From assembly GCA_029204225.1 (NCBI GenBank), contig CM055104.1, positions 23,546,285 through 23,610,284 on the forward strand: a stretch of 64,000 nucleotides of DNA. Reading direction: 5' to 3'. This document shows, in pieces, positions 34,144-44,108 of this stretch. This stretch comes from Diphasiastrum complanatum (lineage: Eukaryota > Streptophyta > Lycopodiopsida > Lycopodiales > Lycopodiaceae). Numbering within the stretch: the first letter of the stretch is position 1; every line of letters begins with the position of its first letter. Under the pieces are notes generated by a model, which saw only the letters and a list, made by a program, of their open reading frames with translations, was not told where the DNA came from and made no database searches. The translations under genes and the position numbers were made by a program.

Positions 34144-34987
34144 AAAAGTCATATCATAAGTGATTTTAAAGATGTTTTCCCATCAAAATTACCTCATGGT
34201 TTACCACCATCTAGGTCAGTAGACCACATAATAGAGTTAATTTTAGGAAGTCAACCTATCTCTTGACAACCTTATAGGTCTCTAATAAAGAAGAGAGAGA
34301 TTTCAAATCAAACAGAAAACTATCTGAGGATGCGACATATCCAACCCAGTAAGTCACCTTGGGACACTCCTGTTCTTCTTAAAGCAAAGAAAGATGGAGG
34401 TTTTTGGATGTGTGTGGATTACAAGGGGTTGAATAAGGTGACTATTAAGAATAAATACCCATTACCCAGGATGGATGACCTTGTAGATCGCTTAGGTGGA
34501 GCTAAATATTTCACTAAGATAGATTTTAGGACAAGGTAGCATCAGATAAGAATTAAATCAAAAGATGTCCAAAAGACTGGATTTCATACTAGATTTGGTC
34601 ATTATGGGTTCTTAGTGTTTCCATTTGGGTTAACAAATGCTCCAGCGACATTCCAACAAATGATGAATTTGTCCATATTTGGAAAAGTTTGTGGTAGTAT
34701 TCCTAGTAGATGATATTCTCGTCTACAGCAAGACCTTTGGAGAACACATAGAACATTTGAGAACTGTCTTGATGAAACTATGGCAGGAGTTACTCTACGC
34801 TAAGGAATCCCAAGTGTGAATTCTTTAAGCATGAGCTGGTTTATCTTGGTCATAAGATCACTTCCTATGGGATCAAGATTGACGAGGATAAAATAAAGAT
34901 AGTAGTTGATTGGTTGAATTCACAAACAGTGACTCAAGTTAAATCATTTTTAGGATTTATGGTTTTCTTTCAAAGATTCATTGAGGA
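34144..34987 (+). pseudogene. Ty3 element G reverse transcriptase, cut at 34987
   Basis: RT motifs in order: [86 protein letters not shown] (VDD catalytic pair), YLGHKITSYGIKIDEDKI and VKSFLGFMVFFQRFIEDYE. Stops at several places. It breaks off at 34987, and the missing next segment is found inverted at 36956-36600. Confidence 0.9.
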
Positions 34988-36395
34988 TTATGAGTGTGCA
35001 ATCAAAGGGATTGGCACAATTCCTATTTCTCTCTCTACAAATAGGAATGTTCATTTGGAGGATGTCTTGTTTATTCCATCTATTACCAAGAATCTGCTTA
35101 GTGTGAGTCAAATACTAAGTAAAGGCCTCAAGGTGGAGTTTGATGGAGATGCTTGTATGATCAAAAGGAAGGATGTCTTGATTGGAAAAGGTAAAAGGCA
35201 AGAGAAGTTGTTCAAACTAGATGCTTGTGTTATTGCTAACCAAGTTGGATGTGTTGCAAGGGAGCAAATACCTATTCAAGAGGTTTGGTATAAAAGGATG
35301 AGACACCTCAACTTCAAGTCATTGGAGGTAATGGCTAGGAAGAAGATTGTGATAGGTCTTCCAAGTTCCTTAACTAGCATCAAACATCTTTGTGAGTCTT
35401 GTGCTTTGTCTAAGTCACATAGACTACCTTATACTAGATCTATATCTAGATCTACAAAGCCTTTTTAACTTGTACATTCTGATATTCATGGATTTACTAC
35501 AATTAGCAATAGTGGAGCTAAGATGTATGTAACATTCATTGATGATTTAAGTAGATTTTGTTGGATCTATCTACTAAAGAGCAAGGATGAAGTGTATCAA
35601 GTTCAAGAATGCAAGGAAAAACCAATTTTTCACAAAAATCAAGTGCTTGAGTGACAATGATGGTGAGTACATATCTACCAAGTTGAGCATGGGATCAAGA
35701 GGGAGTATACAACATCAAGGACCCCACAACAGAATGGAGTGGCTGAAAGGAAGAGTAGGACTTTATGTGAAAGTGCTAAAGCTATGATGTTAAGTGCTAA
35801 TCTTGACAAACCATTTTGGGATCAAGCTTTGTTGTGTGCCAATTTCTTGTGCGATAGGTGGTCGAGTGCTATTTTGGATGGAAGGACACCTTTTGAGATG
35901 CTATTCAAGAGGAGGCCGAGTGTCAACTTTCTAAGAACCTTTGGATGCACATGCTATGTCAACATTACTCTTGATGATAGGACCAAGGAGGATCCATCTT
36001 CAAGAAGAGGTATTTTTGTTGGATATATTGAGGTGAGTAAAGCCTACAAGGTTTACATTCCTTCTACTAACAAAGTGATTGTTGATAGAGATGTCATTTT
36101 TGATGAGGGGAACATTCCAAAAGTGTCTAACAGTCTTGATGTTGATGAAAAGGATCCTACTTTGGATGGTGATGATGATGGACCTTCATCAAGTCAAAAG
36201 CCAAGGAGAACATCAAGGGAAAGACAAGTACCTTCAAGGCTCACATATGATCAAAAGGGTAAGCAAGTAGTTTCTGGAAATTATGTTGCTTTCCTAACCT
36301 CTTTGGATGAACCTACAAGTGTAGATCAAGCAAGGAAAGAAGAGGAGTGGATCCAAGCAATGGATCTTGAGTATCAAGCTCTTATGAAGAGTGAA
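34988..36395 (+). pseudogene. Copia C protease end, integrase and RT start (inverted relative to its gag)
   Basis: KGIGTIPISLSTNRNVHLED then NLLSVSQIL (gag-pol junction), a GAG-preintegrase zinc region (CESCALSKSH), integrase core (HSDIHGF, FIDDLSRFCWIY, SDNDGEYIS, TPQQNGVAERKSR), TPFEMLFKRRPSV, GIFVGY, then EEEWIQAMDLEYQALMKSET, the start of copia RT, where it is cut off. The longest frame is 335 codons (35739-36746), but the last about 110 codons are not copia. The matching gag is on the opposite strand at 36957-37798. Confidence 0.88.
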
Positions 36396-36599
36396 ACATC
36401 TTTTGGTGGATCTTCTTGTGTAGATGGTGCTATGCAAGTGGATGGATGCTATCTTGCTGTAAAATCAAGTAATGGATCTGGAAAACAAAGTTTGTTAAAT
36501 GACTTTGATGATCAAGTTGATGGTCAAGAGGTTGATCTCAAAGGGCTTCAACAAGACAAAAAGAAAATTGGCAATTTGGAGCTAGTCAAGAGTATCAAA
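36396..36599. other. Unassigned piece between copia RT start and Ty3 RNase H
   Basis: About 200 bp that stays open in the frame of the copia ORF (DQVDGQEVDLKGLQQDKK). I do not recognise it. It is probably what remains after a deletion of copia RT. Confidence 0.45.
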
Positions 36600-36956
36600 G
36601 GAGAGGTAATTGGCAAAGATGTTATGGATCTTCGCAACTTGATTCAAGTTGCCTCTTATATAACGGATTTCATCATCGAATTCTTGGATCAATTCGGCCA
36701 ATCGGGCTTTCCTCCCCCGAAGACAAGTAGTTTGTCTAGGTCTTAAGTGCATGGATACCCGCTTCAATTACAGTATCACTTGCGTTAGTTCTCACGACGT
36801 AAGGTAAATCTAGATCTGCAATCTATAACACGGGAGCTGAAACAATCGTAGTTTTAAGTTTCTCAAAACATTGATTCAATTCCTTGTTCCAAACAATAGG
36901 CGGACTAGATTGATTCCTCTTTTCCTTTATATTAACAATCCCTTTTGTCAGATTAT
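36600..36956 (-). pseudogene. Ty3 element G RNase H fragment, inverted
   Basis: Minus strand: ASPLNNLTKGIVNI, NKELNQCFEKLKTTIVSAPVL, a stop, IADLDLPYVVRTNASDTVIE, and farther on ARLAELIQEFDDEIRYIRGN. This is the segment that should directly follow the RT broken at 34987, so it supports an inversion of 34988-36956. Confidence 0.82.
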
Positions 36957-37798
36957 TGAGCGGGGATGCTACCATACAAACCATCCTCATCAAGAGTAAG
37001 ATTACCTTGCTTGTCTCCTTGATCTCTCTTCTTCTTGTAGCAATCACTTGCAAAGTGTCCTTTGATGCCACAATAGAAGAACTTGAGCTTTGATCTATCC
37101 TTCTTTTTGCCACTTGAAGAAGCATCCAGTTGATCTTGCCCTTTAGACCACTTACTTTTGGTTTTACCCTTGAATTTGCCCTTTGTGAATATAGCATCCT
37201 CTTGAATATAGCATCCACCTCTTGCTTGAAGCCTACATTCCTCATTGATCAAGATCTCTTGAAGATACATCAAACTTGGCAAAGTCTTTTGAATAGCAAT
37301 ACTTTGAACAATGTTAGCATGAGCATCCAACAAGCCATTAAGAATCACTTGAATAAGCTCTCCTTCCTTAATGCTTTCATCAATGCAAGCCAACTCATCA
37401 TTCAATGCTTTCATCCTCAAAACAAAAGTACTTGGACTTTCTTCATTCTTTTGCAAAGAAGAAAAGATTTGCCTTCTTATAGTCAACACTCTAGAAGTAG
37501 ACTTGGATTCATAAATCTTCTTCAATGAATTCCAGGCTTCCAAAGATGATGTGCACTTACCAACTTCCTTGAGAAGCTCATTGGTAACATTCATCTTTAT
37601 CATGTGTAGAGCCTTCTTGGCCCTCTTGTCATACCTCATTTGATCTTGTTGTGTTGCTGGTCTCTTCTCCAAACCTACAACAATATCCAAAACATCATTC
37701 ATCTCAAGAAGTGACTCCATCCTCACTTTCCACAATGAATAGTTACTTGATGTAAGCCTATCATTGGCTTCCAACATGACTCCAATTGAGGTTGCCAT
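36957..37798 (-). CDS. Copia C gag, intact ORF (281 aa)
   Basis: Minus strand, ATG at 37796-37798, no internal stop. N-terminal NYSLWKVRMESLLEMND motif (DUF4219-like), UBN2 core (KALHMIKMNVTNELLKEVGK, SSLEAWNSLKKIYESKSTSR, LRMKALNDELACIDESIKE), basic linker, and a knuckle-like FYCGIKGHFASDC in which the first Cys of CCHC is replaced by Phe. The last few codons cross the inversion breakpoint at about 36957. This is one of the few undamaged frames in the pile. Confidence 0.88.
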
Positions 37799-37971
37799 GT
37801 AGCAATGACCTGATCTTCCTTTTCAACCTGTTTCAATGCACAAAGCACTCCTTTGAACAACAAAAAATGCTTTCAAAAGAAATCACCAAGATTTGAAACT
37901 ATCTCACAAATTCTCTTCTAGCACTTATACCAAGCAAATCAACACAGAGAATCATGGAATCTTGATCAACC

Positions 37972-38168
37972 CATAGTTGCATCGAACCGCGGTTCAAACC
38001 TTCAACCATTCGGACCCGATTCGAACTGGATTTAGAAAAAAAAAAAAATCCCAAAAAGTAAAAAATAACGTTTTGAAAAAAAAAAATTCGGTTCAGACCG
38101 TTTTTCTATTCGAACCTGGCCTGCCGGTTCGGTTCGAATCGGCAGGTTCGAATCGGGGTGTAACCTTG
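37972..38168. mobile_element. 197-bp hAT-like MITE
   Basis: Flanked by a perfect 8-bp direct repeat, GATCAACC (37964-37971 and 38169-38176). Ends CATAGTTGCA and, on the other strand, CAAGGTTACA. Inside are repeated GAACCG/CGGTTC blocks and A-runs. An 8-bp duplication is typical of hAT elements. It sits in the leader of copia C. Confidence 0.82.
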
Positions 38169-38596
38169 GATCAACCTATGATCTATCCTCAATCTAATGA
38201 CTTTTGCCACTTCCTAAGATTGAAACACACTCAAATGAAGTCCAGCAACCTCACTATCTAGAGATCCAATCAAAATTAGGGTTTTGAGAAAATCACAAAA
38301 AATTGACTATTCCACCAAATCTACATGCAAATGCTGAAATTTTGATTATGCAATCTAATAGCCACCACTAAGACTGATCCAATGATAAAAAAATCGGCCA
38401 AATTCAGTCTGTGAAATCAAAAGTCGAAATTGATCAAGTTTATAGACCTATATAGGGTTTTGATCAACAAAAAATCCAATCTACAAAAGCAAAAAACTCG
38501 ATTTTGGTGTAGAATACCCTCTAGCACGCTCTAGACTTGATATCTTCACCAAATCATTGATAGATCTGATTTCCTCCTTCATAACCTGAAACACAA

Positions 38597-38608
38597 GCTC
38601 TGATACCA
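38597..38608 (-). other. Primer-binding site of copia C (tRNA-iMet)
   Basis: Minus strand TGGTATCAGAGC, immediately after the LTR end TTCACA. Confidence 0.85.
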
Positions 38609-39682
38609 TGTGAACGTTTTCAGATCCTTAAGATCCAATCATCTTGAAAGATCTTTGGTTAGAAAGAGAAATACACTACCAATCTCACCAATGTAGAAAA
38701 ATCAGCATCTACACACAAAATGAGATGCAAACACTGATAGAACTTGATCAAACTTGAATGAAATGATAAAGTACTGTTGCTGTTCGTACAAAACCAGCAA
38801 GCTACTGTATTTCACACGTGTGGATCCGAAAATAACAATTATAGATCATTCTACACATAAAATTGCATGCAATCACAAGTATAGTGCACCAATGGATAGT
38901 AGAACCCAAGAGAACCATGTATAAGCATGAAATGAGATAGAGAAGAGAGAAGATCACTCTCTCCATGAGTTTAAGCAGGTCCAAACCCTATTTGGCCACT
39001 TGGCTTTCCCTCCAAAATGCTAACCCTACTATTTTTGGGTCTAGATTCAATGTACCCAACTATTCAAATTTGAATCTCCTCCAAACTTTCCCACACTTTC
39101 AAAAAGTGTTTATTCAAATGTAATTTAGACCATAGTTGCAGCGAATCGCGATTCGCTGGGTCTGCGATTCGCGGGTCGCAATTCTGCGAATCGCAATTTG
39201 CGACCCAGAATCGCAAAAAAAAAAAATGGGTCTGTGATTCGCGGGTCGCAATTCTGCAAATTGCGATTTGCGACCCAGAATCGCAAAAAAAAAAAAAAAT
39301 TTTTTTTTTTTTTTTGGAAAAATTGCTTATTGCTGAAATTTTTTTAGGGGATCGATGGTCAAACCAGCGTTTTGCCTCTTAGAAGTGCAGTAGATGAGGC
39401 ACAAACAGATCTTATTTTCAGTAGCTATCTGGTTGTCATTTGCTCTGGTTTTCAGTAAATGTTAATGCTACAGTTTGGACTATCAACTGTATGGATGATG
39501 ATCACTTTTGCAATTGGTTCACTGGAGATGTGAGTGCAATGTACATACAGTTGGGGGCATAAATATTGGGCCCTTCTCGGCGCGCATTTGGACCTCATTC
39601 TTATCTACAGGGGGGCGGTGGCATTTTTATCTACAGTGTCTATATAGCAAGAAGCTCTAGGGGGTTCGGGGGACAGTAGCCC

Positions 39683-40040
39683 TGTTACGAGCTCGTAACC
39701 AGTGCCGAACCCTAGAGAACACAGATAGGTCAGATACCACAGTCAGAGTCGTGTCCAGCGTACATGACCAACAGGGCAAGATAGTGTGAGTAGTGTGCCC
39801 CAGCACGGTCCATAGCCATGGCGGGCCTAACACAGCCTAGGGACCCTGTCAGCAGGATAGGGCCCCCAGTTGGGTCCCGACGTGCAGTCGGCCACGTCAG
39901 TGCCACGTGGCCGACACTTGGCAGTAGCATGCTACCAGTCCTCACACTGGGCTAGGAGGGGCTTACTCTATATCAGGGAGTAGGCAAGGTTGGGTGGATC
40001 AGTTAGTGTTTGCCCTACTGTGGTGTTAGGATCTATTACA
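39683..40040 (+). repeat. 5' LTR of F
   Basis: 358 bp, TGTTACGAGCTCGTAACC start (self-complementary GTTACGAGCTCGTAAC), ends ATCTATTACA. Confidence 0.95.
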
Positions 40041-40041
40041 C

Positions 40042-40054
40042 TGGTATCAGAGCC
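40042..40054 (+). other. Primer-binding site of F (tRNA-iMet)
   Basis: TGGTATCAGAGCC, one base after the LTR end. Confidence 0.92.
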
Positions 40055-40229
40055 ATCTCCATCCTAGGGAGTTCAGGACAGCAGTAGAGAAAGCTATCAG
40101 AAGATAGGAAAGATTTCTCAGATTCTCAAAAAAGAATTGAGGAGGAAAATCGCTGTAGGAACAGCTTTCAAATCCTTGAAATTTGCTGGGAATTTACAGT
40201 TGTTTGAGGCACAATCCCTTGTAGAAGCT

Positions 40230-40419
40230 CAGCGCTGAAAAATCAGGGATTTACCCTTGATTTTTATGTATCAGTTGTGGATTTTTGAGCACATTTTAAA
40301 TAGAAAACGTGGAGCAGGTCCAGCGCTGCCAAATTGGGTGGAAACTTCGAATTTGGAGTGAAATTTTCTGGAATTTGGAGCGGATCTGAGACAGAATCGT
40401 GGGTGCAGGTCCAGCGCTG
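40230..40419 (+). repeat. 91-nt-period repeats with CAGCGCTG palindromes in F leader
   Basis: CAGCGCTG occurs at 40230-40237, 40321-40328 and 40412-40419, exactly 91 nt apart, each but the first preceded by GCAGGTC. The sequences between are diverged copies (TTTGGAG and GAAATTT blocks). Confidence 0.8.
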
Positions 40420-40750
40420 AAGGTCTTTGGCAGGAACCACAAGTTTGCAACTGTTTTGGGTCCTAAAACGGGAAATTTGGAGCAAAAAGTATACACCTCA
40501 GATAGCGAGGGAAGGGGCCAAGACGATCAGAAGTTTGTTTCTTTTTCTTGGTACCTTGATCTCTGATTTTTCCGGACAGCAGATCTGAAAGCAGTGGAGG
40601 AAGAGCTGAAAGGGCTTTTCTTGATTCTCTCTGTGGAAGTACAGTTCTCAGAAAGAGCTAAGTTTTCTTTCCCTCCTTGTACAGTTGTAAATTAGTCTTT
40701 TAGATTTTTTTTCCTTCAGAAGTTAAGGTAGCTCTCTTTCAGTTCCGAAG

Positions 40751-41758
40751 ATGACCACTCCTCAGGGACCTGATCAACCCCCGGAGAGAGGCTTCGACGA
40801 ACTTGAAACAGAAGCCTTGGCTTACAGAAAAGGGAAGGAACCCATGGAAGTGGAAGAACAGGAACAGTTCGCCGAAGAACTCGACGAACTGGTTACCAAG
40901 GAGCAGTTCCTCCAATTGGTAACAGAAGTGGATGAACTAAAGTTGGCATTAGCCAATTTCAAGTCCAGTGTGGACGACTCGTTCGCTGAACTCAAAAATT
41001 TGTTTTTGAGTTCCGCGAAAGGAAGCCTTCCCTCCACTTCTCAGTTATCCCCTTCTCCACTTCCATCAGTTTCGGGTGAGACTTTACGGTCTCACCCCAG
41101 TGTTTTTAAAGATTTAAAGCCTCCTACTTTTAATGGGGAAGAGAAGGATAGAAATGCAGATATTCTACAAACCTTCCTCAGCAAATGGAAGAACATTCAT
41201 GCTCTTAAACAGACCCCTGACCATTTGCAAGCAATTGAGGCCAGTCTTTCTTTAGGGCCTATGGCCTATAAGTGGTGGTTAAATCTCCAGGAGACTGGGC
41301 AGACTCCCCAGTCATGGAAAGCTTTTGAAGAAGCTTTCCTAAGAGAATTTCTACCAGAGAATGAACTTGATAGAGCCTGGGAAGCCTGGGAAAGAACAGT
41401 AATGGACAAGTCCCTCATCCAATATATCTCGCAGTATCGAGAGGCAATTTTAAAGATTAAAAATATGGATGACTATCAAAAAATCAGGGGATTTGTCCGT
41501 GGCCTCAAAGATGAATATAAAGTAGAGGTCCAGAGAAACTCGCCTACTACCCTTGAGCAAGCTCTCAGATATGCTCAAATCTATGATGATTCAGTGGGTA
41601 GGAAGAGAGCGAGACAGCAACCACTTTCTGAGCAGCTTCCTCAGAAAGACTTTCAATTTAAAAAGAAATTTTTAAAAAGAAAGAAAGAAGTTACAGACTC
41701 CAGAACCAGTTCCCGGGGCTGGTGCCAGTTCATCCAAGAATACGGCAGCTTCCGTTGA
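40751..41758 (+). CDS. Chromovirus F gag (335 aa)
   Basis: ATG at 40751. Acidic N-terminus (EVEEQEQFAEELDELVTKEQ), likely coiled coil, then Retrotrans_gag region (LKPPTFNGEEKDRNADILQT, ASLSLGPMAYKWWLNLQETG, FEEAFLREFLPENELDRAWE, DYQKIRGFVRGLKDEYKVEV) and a lysine-rich tail (KKKFLKRKKE). No zinc knuckle. Near 41695 the reading changes: the frame in use ends at 41758, while another frame continues with acidic codons to 41875. This looks like a frameshift or the trace of the deletion that removed the pol start. Capsid assembly is probably still encoded. Confidence 0.9.
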   Translation: MTTPQGPDQPPERGFDELETEALAYRKGKEPMEVEEQEQFAEELDELVTKEQFLQLVTEVDELKLALANFKSSVDDSFAELKNLFLSSAKGSLPSTSQLSPSPLPSVSGETLRSHPSVFKDLKPPTFNGEEKDRNADILQTFLSKWKNIHALKQTPDHLQAIEASLSLGPMAYKWWLNLQETGQTPQSWKAFEEAFLREFLPENELDRAWEAWERTVMDKSLIQYISQYREAILKIKNMDDYQKIRGFVRGLKDEYKVEVQRNSPTTLEQALRYAQIYDDSVGRKRARQQPLSEQLPQKDFQFKKKFLKRKKEVTDSRTSSRGWCQFIQEYGSFR

Positions 41759-41880
41759 GGATGATGATGAGTCCGAGTATACGTCATCAGATGACGTTGA
41801 GGATTCTGAGCCTGTATTACCCAAGCAAACCCCAGTGGTTGAGGGTCAGTTGACTCAAGGATTCAAATGGAAATAGTATT

Positions 41881-43232
41881 CCATTCAGGATGAGTACTTG
41901 CTCTATAGAGATAGAGTATGTGTCCCCAATTCAGAGGATTATAGGCAGCAGGTCCTATATGAATGTCATGACAATCCTAGCGCGGGACACCCAGGCATAC
42001 AGAAGACCTATGAGCTTCTTCGTAGGCAATTTTTCTGGCCCAGTATGAAAAAGGACATCCAGCAGTATGTAACCAGTTGCCAGAAATGTCAAGTAAATAA
42101 AACAGAGCGTTTAAAGGCAGGAGGGTCGTTGCATCCCTTAGAAATACCAGCTGGTAAATGGGAGAGTATCTCCATGGATTTTATAGTAGGCCTGCCTAAA
42201 ACCCAAAAGGGCAATGACGCTATATGGGTCACAGTTGACCGTCTGACCAAAATGGCTCATTTTATTCCGACCAAAACAACCGTTAGAGCTCCAGAGTTAG
42301 CGAGGTTGTTTGTAGACGGGCTATTTAAATTGTACGGTCTACCTTCCGGCATAGTCAGCGACCGGGACAGTAAGTTTACTGGAAATTTTTGGAAGGCAGT
42401 ATTCCATCATCTCCATACTAAACTTAATATGAGTACCACCGACCATCCACAGACGGACGATCAAACAGAAAGGGTAAATCAAGTGCTGGAGGATATGCTT
42501 CGTGCATACGTCAGCAAGAAGCAGACTAATTGGGAGGAGTATCTCTCGATATTAGAGTTTGCTTACAACAGTACCAAACATTCAGCTACGGGATACAGCC
42601 CATTTATGCTGATGTACGGTTTTCAGCCACGCTCACCCACAGCTGTAGGGTTTAAACAAGAAAAAGTTGAAGCAGCCAGAAACTTTTTAGAAGACCTAAA
42701 CCAGATAATAGAACATGCTAAGCGTAGCATTAGACAATCCCAGGATCGAGCCAGGCATTATGCAGATCCACACAGACGGGATGTGCAGTTCTCCACTGGT
42801 GAGAAAGTCTACTTGAGAGTCTCAGTTGACTCTAAAACCCTCAAATCAGGAGTGTGTGCTAAGTTGTCTCCAAGGTATTGTGGTCCCTTTACCATCAGTA
42901 GGAGACTAGGCGAGGTCACCGATGAACTAGAACTCCCACACAGCAGTAAGGTTTTTCCAGTCTTTCATGTAAGTCAGTTACGAAAAGCCTTAACCAGATC
43001 AGACAATCCGGTAGGGGACAGTGTTCTAGTTCTCCCATTGGATCCTCAACAACCTCCACATGAACCAGAGGAGATTCTTGATAGTAGAGAGACGCAGACT
43101 CGTCATACTCTATACCGAGAATATCTGGTTAAGTGGAATGATCAGCCTATTGAGAATGCCACTTGGGAAAGAGGCAGCGTCCTTCGCAAGATTTTTCCAG
43201 ACTTTGTCTTAGAGGACCAAGACGGTTCTTAA
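41881..43232 (+). CDS. Chromovirus F integrase with chromodomain (about 444 codons)
   Basis: Open from 41878 to the stop at 43230-43232. No ATG precedes the first motif; it was part of a polyprotein. H2C2 zinc region (HDNPSAGHPGIQKTYELL then CQKCQ), catalytic core with Asp in SMDFIVGLPKTQKGNDAIWV, Asp in SGIVSDRDSKFTGNF and Glu in QTERVNQVLEDML. Note HPQTDDQTERV where most family members have HPQTDGQ. GPY/F module (LSPRYCGPFTISRRLGEVTD), then a chromodomain (YREYLVKWNDQPIENATWER, FPDFVLED). Chromodomains steer integration to marked chromatin in this clade. The ORF lies without RT upstream, so how it would be expressed is unclear. Confidence 0.92.
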
Positions 43233-43243
43233 GGGGGAGGGAG
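43231..43243 (+). other. Polypurine tract of F
   Basis: AAGGGGGAGGGAG directly before the 3' LTR, overlapping the integrase stop region. Confidence 0.9.
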
Positions 43244-43601
43244 TGTTACGAGCTCGTAACCAGTGCCGAACCCTAGAGAACACAGATAGGTCAGATACCA
43301 CAGTCAGGGTCGTGTCCAGCGTACATGACCAACAGGGCAAGACAGTGTGAGTAGTGTGCCCCAGCACGGTCCATAGCCATGGCGGGCCTAACACAGCCTA
43401 GGGACCCTGTCAGCAGGATAGGGCCCCCAGTTGGGTCCCGACGTGCAGTCGGCCACGTCAGTGCCACGTGGCCGACACTTGGCAGTAGCATGCTACCAGT
43501 CCTCACACTGGGCTAGGAGGGGCTTACTCTATATCAGGGAGTAGGCAAGGTTGGGTGGATCAGTTAGTGTTTGCCCTACTGTGGTGTTAGGATCTATTAC
43601 A
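43244..43601 (+). repeat. 3' LTR of F
   Basis: 358 bp. Differs from the 5' LTR at two sites by eye (AGAGTCG/AGGGTCG and AAGATAG/AAGACAG). Confidence 0.95.
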
Positions 43602-43991
43602 AGCCCCCCGGGAAACGGTAGACCCTGGCCCTGACGGTAAGGCCTCTTCATGATTTGGCCTTCCAACTCCCCGAGTGAAAACACACTTTTTGGTGTTTCG
43701 CACCCGAAATAGTCGGCAAACTACACAATCATAATCCCCTCGATCAGAGCTTTCATCTGATACCCATATTCCTTAAAAAAATTCCAAAAAAAAAAAAAAT
43801 CGATTCTACACGATTCTGGGAAAATCCCGAATCGCGAATCGGAATCGCGATTCTGATCGCGATTCGGGAATCGCGCTGCAACTATGATTTAGACTAATGA
43901 ACTTTGAAAAGTTATTCTCTAAGTCTAAAACAAGTCTTGGCCTCAATATGGAAATATTGACAAAATGATCAAACTAGTTGAATCTTTCACA

Positions 43992-44090
43992 TTCCTTTGT
44001 ATTCCTATGTCTGGAAACAATTATAGTAAGTGTCTACTCAGTATCGGAACAATCGTTCTGATACTATAAGCTCTATTTCAGATATTCTTA
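43992..44090 (-). other. Leader piece downstream of LTR B
   Basis: About 100 bp between the primer site next to LTR B and the LTR of copia C. Probably the 5' leader of an element cut by copia C. Confidence 0.45.
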
Positions 44091-44108
44091 GTTACAGCTC
44101 TGATACCA
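44091..44108 (-). other. Primer-binding site next to LTR B (tRNA-iMet)
   Basis: Minus strand TGGTATCAGAGCTGTAAC directly after the LTR end CCAACA. Confidence 0.82.

Larger units (their letters stand above)
39683..43601 (+). mobile_element. Chromovirus F, young deletion derivative
   Basis: 3919-bp LTR element with perfect 5-bp target duplication AGCCC (39678-39682, 43602-43606). Both LTRs are 358 bp and differ at two positions by eye. Internal order: primer site, leader repeats, gag, short acidic linker, integrase plus chromodomain, polypurine tract. Protease, RT and RNase H are absent. LTR near-identity implies a recent insertion, so the enzymes came from another copy (inference). It lies inside the hAT-like element. 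Confidence 0.95.
39131..43886. mobile_element. hAT-like non-autonomous element, split by chromovirus F
   Basis: Perfect 8-bp direct repeat ATTTAGAC at 39123-39130 and 43887-43894. Terminal inverted repeats CATAGTTGCAGCG (left) and its complement CGCTGCAACTATG (right, 43874-43886). Subterminal regions are packed with GCGATTCGC/GCGAATCGC palindromes and A-runs. Without F the element is about 830 bp and has no transposase. Confidence 0.85.
38609..43991 (-). repeat. 5' LTR of copia C, interrupted by nested elements
   Basis: Minus strand from TGTGAAAGATTC at 43991 to CGTTCACA at 38609. The termini TGTGAA/TTCACA are a perfect inverted repeat. Without the hAT-like element and its extra 8 bp it is about 619 bp (38609-39130 plus 43895-43991). 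The left end is fixed by the primer site; the right end is inferred from the terminal symmetry. Confidence 0.65.

Noticed and set aside
39730-39945. 71-aa ORF antisense in both LTRs of F
   Set aside because: Present twice only because the LTRs are duplicated; no conserved-domain look.
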